A DNA stretch of 64,000 bases from Picocystis sp. L7 (GCA_020975725.1 QXJR01000026.1:806001-870000), one strand, 5' to 3'. Positions 39,504 to 50,900 are shown, counted from the stretch's first letter. Translations and numbers: made by a program. The notes: generated from the sequence alone by a model not told the origin.

Positions 39504-40616
39504 ATGACCTCTTGGACGCTGCACAGGTGCCTCTTCGCATTGCCATGGGTGTGCATAGTCGTGTACGTCTACCTGGAAAGCCGCATGGCCATTCGACGGA
39601 CCGAGAGACAGCTGCAAAACAAGGAGAAGAAGCTGGTGGAGCTGGAGAGGCACGCGAAGCTGGGACTGGGCGTCACTCAGCGGAAGCTAGAGGCGAAGTT
39701 GATGGCCTTGCTAGCCGCGAAACCAGAGCTCAAAAAAATGAAGCTGATGAAAGAGCTTCAGGGAGTGGTGCGGCAAAGCGAACAGGGGTTCTTTGGAGAA
39801 CCGAGCTTCTCCCAGGCCATGGCCTCGAACGCGAAACACGAAGTTCGAGAGCTCCTCTATCGACAGCTATCGGACAAAATGCGGGCAGAACAAAAAAAGG
39901 CATTGAAGGTGGGACCGTACCACCGCATACGATCTCCACCGTACATATGGGATCTTTTTGAACCCCTGTGGAGCTGCGATACAGATTATCGGGTAGGGGG
40001 TGCAGGGGATGGAGCAAAATGGGTGTGCAATATTCACATGCTCACTCCACCCTGCAGGATTTACTCTTTCGGGCTATCGAATTTCATACCCTTTGAAGAG
40101 GACATATTGAATCTTACGCACTGCGAGCTTTACGGATTTGATCCAACGCCAGGACTTGATCTGGAATCTCACAGGGAGCGGGGTCTACCTGGTGCAAGCT
40201 TCTACCCATATGGTTTGTCAGGAAGAGACGGTGAAATATCTCGTAGGAAAGATCCCTATGACATTGATATGGACTGGCTAGAAAGTACGATTGGTCCCAG
40301 TATGTTCACTCTACAAAACTTGATGGATAAAATGGGACATCACACGATCGATATGCTTAAAATGGACATTGAAGGTGGAGAGTGGGGCGTTCTGGACAAC
40401 ATGTTCACCAACTGTGCAAACATACCTGAAGGGTTGCACTGGCTTTTAGTAGAGGTTCATCTGTGGCATACCGAGCTGGAGGAAGTGGTTTCGTTGTTTA
40501 CAAAGGTAGAGGGCTGTGGTTTTCGTCTCTACCACAAGGAGCCGAACCTGTACAGCTCAGAGGTGACATCTTCCGCGCCTTGTTGCGTAGAGTATGCATG
40601 GATACGCATGAGTTAG
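39504..40616 (+). CDS. Membrane-anchored FkbM/METTL24-like methyltransferase
   Basis: A single exon of 370 residues. N-terminal signal anchor (CLFALPWVCIVVYVYL), then an ~80-residue basic coiled coil (RRTERQLQNKEKKLVELERH and following). The C-terminal two thirds resemble the methyltransferase domain of METTL24/FkbM-type proteins: CRIYSFGLSNFIPFEEDIL, HCELYGFDPTPGLD and a key acidic motif in HTIDMLKMDIEGGEWGVLD, then LLVEVHLWH. The layout indicates a Golgi or ER type II protein with the enzyme in the lumen. The substrate is unknown. The family is widespread in algae. Confidence 0.82.
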   Translation: MTSWTLHRCLFALPWVCIVVYVYLESRMAIRRTERQLQNKEKKLVELERHAKLGLGVTQRKLEAKLMALLAAKPELKKMKLMKELQGVVRQSEQGFFGEPSFSQAMASNAKHEVRELLYRQLSDKMRAEQKKALKVGPYHRIRSPPYIWDLFEPLWSCDTDYRVGGAGDGAKWVCNIHMLTPPCRIYSFGLSNFIPFEEDILNLTHCELYGFDPTPGLDLESHRERGLPGASFYPYGLSGRDGEISRRKDPYDIDMDWLESTIGPSMFTLQNLMDKMGHHTIDMLKMDIEGGEWGVLDNMFTNCANIPEGLHWLLVEVHLWHTELEEVVSLFTKVEGCGFRLYHKEPNLYSSEVTSSAPCCVEYAWIRMS

Positions 40617-40746
40617 CCGAGACAAGACAGGATCATAAGTGTGACATAGATTGAAAGGAAACTGCTGGATTGTTGTCATTGGACAAGTTGATTTGCACAC
40701 ACAAGAAGATCCATGGCCAAACATCCTAGGCGATGGCACAGTACAC

Positions 40747-41418
40747 CTATGGGTGCTCAGGTGGGTTTTGGTAGCTCCCACGATCCCGGGCAAAGTTTTC
40801 TGCCTCAGGGTTGTAGCTCTCACGAGGGCTGCGTGCTCCCTGTGCTAGAGGGGCACTTCCATATTCTGTTGCACCATAGTATCGCAGCACGTCTTCGGGA
40901 TAGATGCCCTTTTCATAGGCAAGGCCGTATTTTCCTGCAGCTTTGGCATACGACAGTGGCGTCCAGTCATTGGGATTGCGGGCGTCCAGGTCTGCACCGT
41001 ATTCATGGAGGAGCTTGATCATCTCTGCACCCCCATCGATGCCCCAGAAAAGAACCAGATCCCCGGCTTTGTTCATGTAATTGGGATCTGCGCCCGCTCT
41101 AAGCAATGCCTTGGCGCACTCCAACCTTCCCCTGTGACAGGCGGCCATGAGCGGGGTGTATCCTTCAGGGCACGAGTACGCTCTTCCACACACGAAATTG
41201 ACGTCTGCACCTTCTTCGATCTTCTTATAGACCAGTTTGACGTCGTTGACGAGGATTGCGTTCAACAGCTCCTCGGTCTCTCGGCTAGCTTTGACGACGT
41301 CCTCGCCGACGGCCGTGGGATCGTAGTCCGGGTGATGGCTGCCTGCTCCACCGTCCCACTGCGCCTCGTACGCTTCCTTGAACTCCACCATCCGTTTCTT
41401 CATGATTTCTTCCGCCAT
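40747..41418 (-). CDS. Ankyrin-repeat protein
   Basis: 223 residues from the Met at 41418, which lies right after a possible acceptor (TTGCAAG). About three ankyrin repeats are visible: ELLNAILVNDVKLVYKKIEE plus GADVNF, YTPLMAACHRGRLECAKALL plus RAGADPN, and LLHEYGADLDARNPNDWTPL. The N-terminal helix (MAEEIMKKRMVEFKEAYEAQ) and the Tyr/Pro-rich C-terminus have no known domain. Probably a soluble protein-interaction module. The partner is unknown. An upstream non-coding exon is likely, since the frame stays open with GC-rich low-similarity sequence before 41418. Confidence 0.8.
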   Translation of the reverse strand: MAEEIMKKRMVEFKEAYEAQWDGGAGSHHPDYDPTAVGEDVVKASRETEELLNAILVNDVKLVYKKIEEGADVNFVCGRAYSCPEGYTPLMAACHRGRLECAKALLRAGADPNYMNKAGDLVLFWGIDGGAEMIKLLHEYGADLDARNPNDWTPLSYAKAAGKYGLAYEKGIYPEDVLRYYGATEYGSAPLAQGARSPRESYNPEAENFARDRGSYQNPPEHP

Positions 41419-42213
41419 GGTGCTTGCAAGTGCCTCGCGAAGCCAGTCGAATCCAGGCGGGAATGAACGCGAATCGACCGACGTCCAGACGGAAGGTAAC
41501 GCTTGCCAGGAAACGCCTCTCTCCTCGACGCGCAAGGATCTCTCGGTCGAATCGTCCGGAACCTTCTCTGTCCGGATCGACGGCAGAGGAACCTTCCCCG
41601 CAGAGGAAGTTCGTCCCTCCTCGTTTCGCGTTCTCCTATGCCCCCCTTTTTCCTGCCAAAAAGGGGGGCATTGAAATGGATGTTGGATGGGGGCATCGGG
41701 GGGGAGTCGAATCGACCCGTCCATCCCCGACCCCCCCCCCGGTTGGGGTTAACACGAACGTAAACATCCACTCGAGTGTCCCCTGGGCAAGGTTTCGAAA
41801 CGATATGGACGGGAATCCGATGGACGGAAGGTGTCACGTGCTCCTGCTCGTGATGCCGTCGGATTGGAGTCGAAGGAGATGGAGAGGGGATGGAGAGAAG
41901 TCCCGTCGACGTGGTGGAATGCCCGTCCGGAGAATCCACGACCACCTGCCTGGTGGTTCCTGGGGTCGTGGGTGCTTCCCGACGTGGCGGAAACGAAGGT
42001 GCACGTTGGCCAACCTTCGCCTCGCATGGGAAGGATGCAGCCGTGGCCAAGGGTGAAGAAACAGATGATCCAATCGCACGTGAATCCATCCAACCTGCCT
42101 CTCCTTCGATCTCCAAGTGATCCTCCCACAAGGTGGTGGTGTGCAGGTGGACTCCGACCGACACAACTGCAGTTGCACCAGAGACCAGCGAGCGAGGACG
42201 GTGGCGGAGGGAC
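41419..42213. other. Divergent intergenic region between ankyrin and patatin genes
   Basis: About 800 nt, GC-rich, with a C-run/G-run rich stretch near 41.64-41.75 kb. No recognisable exon. Frames on both strands are long but have no protein signature. Confidence 0.4.
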
Positions 42214-43131
42214 ATGTCGCGAACGCAGCCATGCGTTTCGCGCGTCCAAGGTGCAGGAAGCATGTCCACGAGTTGGGTAGGCATCTCGTGGCAGGTCGGA
42301 CGCGGTCGACGGACCTCGGGTCGACGGCGAAGCGAGGCAGGAGCGACGGGAAGCGCGTCCAGGCGCTCCGTGGACCTGGTGCTTTCGAGCGGATTCCTTG
42401 CCTTCGCGTATCACGTGGGATTTTTGGAAGCTGTGATGGACAGCCGGAAGGTGGACGTGCAAGGCGTCATGGGCACCAGCGCAGGTGCACTCACCGGAAG
42501 CTTGTGGGCCGCAGGATATTCCGTGGACGCCATCGCCGAGGAGCTGTCGCGTGTGGCGCCAGCGCAGCTGCTGCGTCCCAGCCAAGACCTCAGGAACGGT
42601 GCACTGTCGCTGGAGAGAGTGGTGCAGCGTCTGGAGGTCCTCCTACCGCCGACCTTCGAAGATCTGCCGCACAAGTTCGCTGTCGGAGTGGTCGGTTCCG
42701 ATGGAAAGCACCACCTCATACACCAAGGACCGTTGCCAGAAGCAGTTGCAGCGTCTGCTGCCATTCCTGGACTCTTCGAACCTGTGCACATCGAAGGGTT
42801 CGAGCACAGCCCGTGTTCGGACGGGGGCACGGTCGATCGAGTGGGCTTGAAACAATGGCGAACGCACCGAAGGAACGACGGTGGACCGGTGTATACGGCA
42901 CTGGTGCACGTCATCGGTCGCAGCTCGCCGTTCAGCGGGGTCGACGACGTGGAAAACATGGGAGAAGAAGGCATCCTGGTCGTTCATTCGCCGAAAAGTG
43001 GGCAATCACTCATCTCACTCGGAGATTTTGAAGATCAGAGGAGGATGGCCTACGAGAGGACAGCCTTGGCCTTGGAAACCGAGTGGTGCATCGAATCAAA
43101 CGACCAAGCCCGCACGTGCCAAGGGCAGTGA
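42214..43131 (+). CDS. Patatin-like phospholipase
   Basis: Ser-Asp dyad lipid acyl hydrolase family. The nucleophile Ser is in GVMGTSAGALTGSLWAAGYS (GxSxG type) and the catalytic Asp in the DGG of CSDGGTVDRVG. The oxyanion region reads DLVLSSGFLAFAYHVGFLEA instead of the usual DGGGxRG, a variant seen in some algal and plant patatin-like proteins. Between lie VDAIAEELSRVAP and AVAASAAIPGLFEPVHIEG, normal for the fold. About 305 residues from the Met at 42214, or 289 from the Met at 42262. The leader is Ser/Thr/Arg-rich and could be a plastid transit peptide. Likely role: galactolipid or phospholipid deacylation. Substrate not determinable. Confidence 0.88.
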   Translation: MSRTQPCVSRVQGAGSMSTSWVGISWQVGRGRRTSGRRRSEAGATGSASRRSVDLVLSSGFLAFAYHVGFLEAVMDSRKVDVQGVMGTSAGALTGSLWAAGYSVDAIAEELSRVAPAQLLRPSQDLRNGALSLERVVQRLEVLLPPTFEDLPHKFAVGVVGSDGKHHLIHQGPLPEAVAASAAIPGLFEPVHIEGFEHSPCSDGGTVDRVGLKQWRTHRRNDGGPVYTALVHVIGRSSPFSGVDDVENMGEEGILVVHSPKSGQSLISLGDFEDQRRMAYERTALALETEWCIESNDQARTCQGQ

Positions 43132-43379
43132 CGGAGACAAAGGGAAACGCACGAGCAGTCGGACTCGAAAATCCGCAAGAACACCAGATGTTAATTGCCG
43201 AGCGCCAGTGCAACTTGCCGATGCAGGGAGGCAAACTGCCCGCCACCTTGCAGGTCTTCCCCACCAACAACAACTGGTCCTCTGTTGTTCCAAGACTCTC
43301 TGGCTGTACTACCCTTGCTCACTTGGTCCTCTTCCAAGTACGAAAACGGAACGTGGTGCAAACAACTCTACCTTCCAGT

Positions 43380-44686
43380 TCAGGTCTCCCCATCTTGCCG
43401 TCTGCGTTTGTCCCCGGTGCTCTCCAGCTGCGAGGTATAGAGGAAAGCTTGCATGTTGCACTGTACATCCTGGGCTGAGAGGCCACTGTCTGCATCCAGA
43501 ACCACCTCAAACACATCCATTACGCAGTTATCTGCTGTGGTAGTGACGGCCGCACTCTTGATTTCTAGAGGCATCCTTCGGAGATGGGTAATGATATCGG
43601 ATAGCAGACCCCTCCTGTCCTTGCAGTTTATTTTGATGAAAAGGCATCCCTGTCCCACTTCCACCGTGACGCCATCCATGAATATTGTTTCTCCTAGGGG
43701 AAGGGTCATCCCAGACGACTTTCCTTGCACATCCCCACTTGCTTCGCCAAAAGTCCCTTGCGAGGACCCAGCTAGGTTGCTTGTCCCTTCCCTATCTTGT
43801 CTTTGTTCCAGTTTCACGTAGCTGGCTCCCTCAAAGGTTCCATTCTGCATCAGACGCTTCAAAAGCGATATGGTGTCAGAGAGAACAATATGTTTCGGTC
43901 GCTTCACATCCACCGGTTCACCTGGCAGGGCCTCCTGGGGTGGCACTATTTCTCTGAGTTCATCAATCAATGAATTGATCCGGTCTCGTCTTTGCTTCTC
44001 CACGAGACTGTGGCTCACGGTTGGCTTGGAATTGATTGATTCTGAAGGCCGTGAGGGGCGAAGCTACGGGTTAGTTTTTGTACCTTCGGTCGGCCACCAG
44101 CCGATTTGTTGACGGAAACTTCGACTCACCTTTGGGAGGTAGGACACTGTTCTTGTAGCACGCCGGTGCTTTCTTGGCCGGATCCGGTGCCATTGGTGGC
44201 GTTTTGCTTGCACTCGAACCGGCTCGTGGTTTCGCATGGGGTTGGAACTGCAATCCAGCATGTGGTATGGAAAACGTTTCTGGAAGCTGAGCCTGGACCG
44301 CTGGATCCGTCCCTTTGTTGTCGGCATGGTTGATTTCCTGAAGGCATCGACGGACGGTGGACAAGAGATAAGAAGGGGAGGACGAATCCACCAGGTTCGC
44401 AGCGTCCGTCGTTCCCACGTCGTTCCCTGGGGTCAGCCTCCTTGCGCCTTCTCGTGGGTGTTTTTCTTCGGCGCCTGTGCACCTGTTTCGTCCTTCGTTT
44501 CCACCACCGCACGCGTTTCTCGTGGTGCATCTTTCGTGGTTGTACCACGAAGACCCTTCGTCCACGTACCATGAGTCCGATGATTTCTTGCAGCTCTCGG
44601 TCCGTGAACACGTAATCGAACTCTCGGTTGGGATCCATCCACTCGGCCACCTCTTTCGAGCCGCCTTCGCCGGCGTTGCCGCACAT
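43380..44686 (-). CDS. bHLH transcription factor with C-terminal ACT-like domain
   Basis: Three exons fit in phase: 44686-44570 (CTCATG|GTACGT), 44337-44130 (CCAAAG|GTGAGT) and 44041-43380 (CTTCAG|AATC), giving 328 residues. Exon 1 is acidic (MDPNREFDYVFTDRELQEII), and exon 2 is a Pro/Ser-rich linker. Exon 3 contains the bHLH: SHSLVEKQRRDRINSLIDEL with the H/E/R DNA-contact residues, then RPKHIVLSDTISLLKRLM. After a Gly/Ser linker comes an ACT-like fold (VTVEVGQGCLFIKINCKDRR, GLLSDIITHLRRMPLEI, DVFEVVLD). This order is typical of plant bHLH-ACT regulators that dimerise through ACT. E-box binding is inferred from the conserved Glu. The exon 2 acceptor is the least certain boundary. Confidence 0.85.
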
Positions 44687-45422
44687 GGCGACGCCTCGCG
44701 GCGCAGCAATGCGCACCTCCTTCGAGGTTAACTTCGTCGTAAAACGCCACCGGAGGCGGAGGGGTCCGTGCCCCAGCACGACCCTCGGGGACCGTGGAAG
44801 GACCGCAAAGACCGCGGTCCATGCGGTCTCTCGGGGTGGGGGCGGAGGGGGAGGGGGGGCCACGTGGGGGGAGGGGTGGCGTACGTACACAAGGACGTAC
44901 CTGGGGTCGGGGAAGGGGAGGCGTGAGAGGCGGACATGGCGAGGGCGCCAGTTTGGAAAGCACCAGGACACGGGACGGACGGGAGGTTCTCGTGGATCGA
45001 TCGAAGGCGTCACAACGCATGCGAGGGATACGGAAAAAGCAAGGGGAGTGAGGGAAGGACTGGGAAGGCATGGACAGGGAACGAGCACGTGGGCCCGCCC
45101 CTCTCCCTCCCAGCGTTTCCCTGCTGCCAATGGAACGAACACGCGAGGAGGCGCTCGGTACAAGCTCGAAGCGCTCGATCCATCACCGACTCCTTTCATT
45201 ACAACCGTGCCATTTCAAGACGTCGGCAACACCGATCAGTCCAACATGTTCCCAGGCCGCCGACACCCTTCCAACAATGGGTGGGAAGGGAGCGTCGGCA
45301 ATCCTGTAGGAACGGAGTGCCACGAGCAGCGCTCGAGTGGAATTACAGAGTCTTCAGTGCATTCAACCAACGCGAGCGTGCAAGGTATCAGCTTGCTGGT
45401 GGTGGCGGACCGGCTATGTCGA
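44687..45422. other. Intergenic region between bHLH and RING genes
   Basis: About 735 nt. The left part is very GC-rich with a G-run tract near 44.84-44.88 kb and should hold the bHLH promoter. At 45.2-45.45 kb the plus strand carries protein-like fragments (EWNYRVFSAFNQRERARYQL and nearby) in shifting frames, but no consistent exon could be assembled. Confidence 0.3.
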
Positions 45423-46287
45423 TCACAGTTCCTTCGCACACATGGGACAAGCTGTGGGGCGTGAATAATCTGTGGAGGAGAATGCCCATCGGTCAACACA
45501 TTCCAAGTGGAACTTGTGGCCACAAGGAAGCCTGCGCAGCACATCTTCCTCCTCGTAGTCCTCGTAGCAGATGCTGCAACACGTGTCCGTGGTGCCCCCA
45601 TCTTTCGGGACCTTGGATCTTTCGAAAAGTTCAGTGGGTAGCTTCTGTATTTTCTCTGCCACCTTGTCGAACTTCTCAGCGTGCGTGCTACCTTGCTGTG
45701 CACTACCCATCCCTCCCGTTCTCCCATGCCAGTGCCTGCCCATGGTGCGTGGGTCATACAGCGTGCGCAGGGTTGAGGCGATGCGTTTGAGCGTGTTCCT
45801 GACCCCCCTTCTCCTGACCGAGCGTATGGCAAAGAAAATCCCGATGTAAAGCCCGACATACAGCATGGTGAACAGCGTCGCGTCTGCGTAGTCCAGGTCT
45901 TGGTAGAGTGCGGCCTTCCACACGTAGTAGGGCAGCGCCAAAAACCAGTACATGCTCTTTCCGGTCGTCAACAACATCCCGAGCAGTCCTTCTTGTTCAT
46001 ACCAGTGCACCAGGGACAGCACCAGTTGGATGGGAATGGTGAGCAGGAACGGTGCGAAAAACACGAGGTTCCCTCCTCTTGCACGCACCCCTCCGAAGAT
46101 CACTTGCACCATGTCCCTCTGCTGACCTCCCTTCCCACCCCAGCTTCCCGCGGATCCCGTGGAACTCGAAGTCCGGTTCGTTCGACGTCGCGTGCGGCGT
46201 GTGTGGCTTGCTTTGCACTCGTCCTTTCTGGACGATTCCCAGCACGACGAAGCTCACGTCCGACACCGAAGGCCCCTCTTCCTCCAT
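45423..46287 (-). CDS. RING-H2 E3 ubiquitin ligase, multipass membrane protein
   Basis: Two exons, 46287-46219 (GGACGA|GTGCAA) and 46118-45423 (CAGCAG|AGGG), join in phase 0 for 254 residues. Three hydrophobic spans are visible: LVFFAPFLLTIPIQLVLSL, MYWFLALPYYVWKAAL and TLFTMLYVGLYIGIFFAI. A basic linker follows. The C-terminal RING-H2 finger has CSICYEDYEEEDVLRRLPC, GHKFHLECVDRW and CPMC at the very end. It is probably an endomembrane ubiquitin ligase; the substrate is unknown. It diverges from the YggS gene with only ~208 bp between start codons. Confidence 0.85.
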
Positions 46288-46495
46288 CCCCCGTCGAGGA
46301 CGTACGTGTTTTCAACTGGGCCTCCTCGGGCGTTGGAACACCCCACCCCAGGTCGATCGATCCGGGACGTCGGTGGGAAGCGGATGGAAGAGTCCGGGAT
46401 GGTTGTGGGTCTCTTCGGTTCAAGGGTTCCCTTTGGAAAGGGGAGCTCGGACGGGACAGAACCAGGACGGTGGGTGGAAGGAGCGACGAAAGGGG

Positions 46496-47203
46496 ATGGA
46501 AGACGAACGAAAAGCGCTGCTGGAAAGGCTGGAAGATGTGAAGAGGAAGGTGGACGAGGCGGCGAAAGAGGCAGGGAGAGAGGTAAGACTGGTGGCCGTC
46601 AGCAAAACCAAGCCTACGTGGATGTTGGAAGCACTATACGCCGCGGGACAACGGTACTTCGGCGAAAACTACGTGCAGGAGCTGTTGGACAAGGCCGAGG
46701 TGCTGCCGGACGACGTCCGATGGCACATGATCGGACACCTGCAGAGCAACAAAGCCAAACAACTGGTGCATCGGGTGCGTGGACTTTCGTGCGTGGAGAC
46801 GGTGGACAGCGCGAAGCTCGCGACGGTCCTGGACCGATCCTGTGCGGAGGTCGGACGTCCACCGTTGCAGGTGTTTCTACAGGTCAACACCAGCGAAGAA
46901 GTTTCCAAGCACGGCGTGGATCCCGATGCTTGCGTGGCTCTCGCCCAGCACGTGGTCGATTCGTGCCCGCATCTCCGACTGGCTGGGTTGATGACCATTG
47001 GCAAACCGGACTACACCGCCACGCCGGAGAATTTCCAGTGCTTGGTGTCTTGTCGAGAAGCGGTGTGCTCTTCCTTGGGGATTCCTGCGGAGGATATCGA
47101 TCTCAGCATGGGCATGTCATCGGATTACGAACTGGCCATCTCCTTGGGAAGCACGAATGTTCGCGTGGGGTCTACCATCTTTGGAGCTCGGAACCGCCCT
47201 TGA
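46496..47203 (+). CDS. PLPBP: Pyridoxal phosphate homeostasis protein (YggS/PLPBP family)
   Basis: Single-domain PLP-binding protein with alanine-racemase-type barrel, controlling free PLP and amino/keto acid balance. A single exon encodes 235 residues. The PLP Lys is in VRLVAVSKTKP. Other signatures are FGENYVQELLDKAE, WHMIGHLQSNKAKQLV, VFLQVNTSEEVSKHGV, LRLAGLMTIGKP, LSMGMSSDYELAI and STNVRVGSTIFGAR. Length is standard (~230). No obvious transit peptide, so cytosolic or mitochondrial. The frame is open upstream of 46496 in GC-rich DNA. The chosen Met precedes the conserved first helix (LLERLEDVKRKVDEAAKEAG). Confidence 0.94.
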   Translation: MEDERKALLERLEDVKRKVDEAAKEAGREVRLVAVSKTKPTWMLEALYAAGQRYFGENYVQELLDKAEVLPDDVRWHMIGHLQSNKAKQLVHRVRGLSCVETVDSAKLATVLDRSCAEVGRPPLQVFLQVNTSEEVSKHGVDPDACVALAQHVVDSCPHLRLAGLMTIGKPDYTATPENFQCLVSCREAVCSSLGIPAEDIDLSMGMSSDYELAISLGSTNVRVGSTIFGARNRP

Positions 47204-47595
47204 GGCCGTCCTTCGGCATTTACTTATGCCTTCCTACTCTTCCCTGCATTTGCACAGCCTCTTAGGATCGATCGGTGATCTCGAAGAGGAATTTTGCTTC
47301 CACACACCCTTCTGCATGGGACGGAAAGGTGCATACCAGAACCATGCGGGGCGGACGATTCGATGGCACGGATGGCCGCTGCATCGTGTGTAATAAACGG
47401 AACGCACGGGTGCATTCTGGTCTCGTGAAAGGACACACAGCATGTCTTTTCATCCATCCTTCGGTCGGGGGGTGGTTTGACACGTTCCCTTCACTGCTCT
47501 GCAGGTCGCGTGGATGTGGTTCTCGAGTGTCCCTTTCGGCCTCCCCCACCTTCCCGGTCAGGGCATCCCAACGAAAGGGACGACTTGGGGTTCTT
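47204..47595. other. 3' flank of PLPBP up to the copia element
   Basis: About 390 nt with no exon recognised. It ends with TTCTT, the target duplication of the copia insertion. Confidence 0.5.
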
Positions 47596-47914
47596 TATTG
47601 AGAGACCTGGGTCCAGGGATCCCTCTGTGGGAGTTTCTTCTCTATTGGGAGAAGAAACTCTATCGTGCAGGCAGGCAGGGACGACGGTCCCGAACGGACC
47701 GGCTGGTGCCGGACTCTCGATAGGTCGCACGAATGCGACCTCGGATACTTAACATGCATGAGTTAATAGATCGACTACACGCTCAAAAGCCGCCACCAAG
47801 CACCCCCGCCATCAAGACGCTCGTCCATTGGATCCATCGGCCGAACTCTGTCGGTTCAGACCGACCCACCAGCCCAAGGGAATCCTCACTCCATTGAGGA
47901 TCATCTGTTTTTTA
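47596..47914 (+). repeat. 5' LTR of the copia element
   Basis: 319 bp, nearly identical to 55760-56078 (one difference seen). It contains the palindromic stretch AGTTTCTTCTCTATTGGGAG and its partner GAGAAGAAACT, a possible RNA hairpin. Confidence 0.93.
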
Positions 47915-47967
47915 GGTTAAGAGCCTTGTAAGCTTCCCTTCCAAGAAAAGACGAAGAATCAAAGGTA

Positions 47968-50900
47968 ATGGCTGCCCAATCCGCCATTGAAAACCTAGAT
48001 AGGGACGGGGTACCGGAACTCAACCCCACAAATTGGCCATCATGGTCATTCAAGATGATGAATTGCCTTGAGATCTTGGATCTCTGGGAATATGTGGAGG
48101 AGGAACCACACATGCTGGTGGATGAAGGTGGGAATCTCACCACCGAGAGCCAAGAATTGGCGAAAATGGTCCGAAAAGCCCGGTCCCGGATCCTCATGAG
48201 TGTGTCAAGCCGGTACCGAGGTGTCCTCAAGCATTGCACAACAGCAAAGCAAGTGTGGGACAAGTTGGAGTGCTTCTACAAGGATCGGTCACAATCCCGA
48301 TTGACCCACCTCAAGAGAGCCTTCAACAATGTCATGATGGAGCAAGGAGAGGATGTAGACAACTACATCAACCGTGTCGCCAATCTCGTTGACGAGCTCA
48401 ACGAGAACGGTGCGGAGATCAGCGAGGTCGCAACGTGCACCGCCATCGTTGCGGGCCTCCCACCCTCCTACAAACACCTCATGCATATATTGGACAATCA
48501 AACGTGTACGTTTACGATCGAGTCCGTTCGAAACTCAATTCTCAGGTTCGATGCAACGGAAAGCCTTGGCAAGGGTCTCTCAGCAGTGACTTTGAGTGAC
48601 CAAAGGCCAAAGCCCAAGAAATTCTGCAGTTTTTGCAAAAAATATGGACATGTTGTCAAAAATTGTTGGACAGCAAGGTCCATCAAGAAAAGGGAGCTAC
48701 AAGAGGCCACCGCTGATCAGCAGACCACCTGCAAAGGTGACGGGGCGGTTGACGACACCGACGGTGAACATGCCCTCTCCTTCATGGCCATTGCCGTGCG
48801 CACTCCGACCATGCAATCCAGGTTCCCTCATGTGCTGGGCAAACCATTGATCCAGCAGTCATCTCGCGCTTTCACAGCCTCCACAGCCCAATTGGACACG
48901 TGGATCATCGATTCAGGAGCCTCCTTTCACATGACAGGTGACCCTGATATCTTGGAGCCAAGCTCCATTGAACACAAGTGCATCCCCGTTACTTGTGCGG
49001 AAGGCAGTGAATTGACAAGTCAATTGAGAGGAAATGCTCTGATTCATGCATCAGATGGCACTCAAGTGCGCCTCACGAATGTCTATTACATTCCTGGATT
49101 CAAGCACAATTTGTTTTCAGTGAATGCAGCAACTTCGAATGGGGCCCAGGTCGTTTTCACCCAGGGCGCCTGCAGGATCGTGAGTGCTTCAGGGACGATC
49201 GAGGCCCCCCTGACCCGCGACCGAGTGTACGCCCTGGTGGTCACTGCCCGAAGGTGGCACGAACGCCTTGGACACCCCAGCGAACCTCGAATGAAGCTCC
49301 TTGGACTGCCCCACAAGTTGGACGGGGCATGCGAAGCTTGTATCCAGGCCAAACAGACTGCTCGCCCCTACCACCCCAGTGAATACAACCTTGAACCATT
49401 GGACCTGGTGTACATGGATTTGGTGGGGCCCATGCCTGAGACCATGGCTGGACAACAATATTATTTGTCCATGTATGACCAGTCTACAAAGACTAGCCAA
49501 GTGTTCCTGCTGCCCAACAAAAATCACACTGCAAGAGCAGTGATGGAGGGCATCAGTACGTTCGAGAAGATCGCAAAGGCAGGGTGCAAAGTGAAAGCGA
49601 TTCGAACAGACTTGGGTACAGAATTTATTACAAAAGAACTGCAAACTTACTTGCAGGATAGAGGAATAGTCCATGAGACCACTGCTGGGTACACACCGCA
49701 GCAAAATGCAGCCGAGCGACTGCACCGCACGTTGAACGACAGCGCTAGGGCCATGCTCATTCATGCCAAACTCCCTGAAAAATTCTGGGGTGAAGCAGTG
49801 CGCTGTGCCAACTACCTGCGAAACAGAACACCGGTCTCTTTGTCAGCCAACGGGAAGACTCCCTTGGAACTACTTACCGGTGCACCTACTCCCACCAGCC
49901 ACCTACGAGTATTTGGGTGCGAGGCATGGGTGCTCATCCCCGAGGCAAAACGATCGAGCAAATTTGGAGCCAGGTCAGTACCAGGCATATTCATCGGTTA
50001 TCAAAACAATTCAACTTACCGTGTCCTGGTGGATGACAAAGTTGTCACCAGCAGGAATGTTTCCTTCGTTGAAAACAAACTTCCGGTCAGTAAGCAAACA
50101 TCAGATTCGCAACCCGAAGTTGTCGCAGATTTGCTAGCCGAACCACCACAATTCTCCATGGAATCTGAAGGGTCTCACCATGAAAGTGAAGACCACCATC
50201 TGATCTCAAGGAGGGCAGTTCAGCCAAGCTCTGCAGGCGTGCCGCTGTCACAACGAAAATCTGACTGGCCTGCCATCGAGAATTCTGCAGCTACCACACC
50301 TGCAGCCCACCGAAAACCAGCATCACCTGACAGCAGACAGCAGTCCATGATGTCAAGAGATGAGGGAGCAACTCATGCTGCTCAAGTGACTCCCTCACCT
50401 CTTCCGGACACGGTGTATTTCCCTGTGGCTCCAACAAATTCAGCAGCAAGTCCAGCAGTTCCAGTAGCAAATCCAGCAAGTCCAACAGCAAATCCAGCAA
50501 GTCCAGCAGCAAATCCAGCAAGTCCAGCAAATCCAGCAAGTCCAGCAGCAAGTCCAGCTCCAGCAAATCCCGCAAGTCCAGCAGCAAATCCAGCTCCAGC
50601 AAATCCAGCCATGGTAGAGGGAGAGGCACCAACAGCCATCTCCCATCCATACAACCTGCGCTCACGCGGAAATAAAGCCTTGGAAGCGGCAGCAACGCGT
50701 CAGTGGGAGATCAGCAACGATTTCTCAGGCTACGCTCGCGCCATGGCTCGCCCAGACGCCGAACTATGGCGGGAGGCCATCACCGACGAACTCACCTCGT
50801 TGGCCAAGAACGGCACTTGGCGTCTCGTTCCACTTCCTCCTGGTCGCACCCCCTTGACCACCACGTGGGTGTTCAAGGTGAAGACCGACGGCGACGGTCA

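Noticed and set aside
45200-45450. Plus-strand protein-like fragments near the 3' end of the RING gene
   Set aside because: Fragments are in different frames with no consistent splice sites, and part is antisense to the RING gene.
50440-50610. Regularly spaced short repeats reminiscent of a CRISPR array
   Set aside because: In-frame minisatellite coding NPASP/APANP inside the copia polyprotein, with no unique spacers; eukaryotic context.
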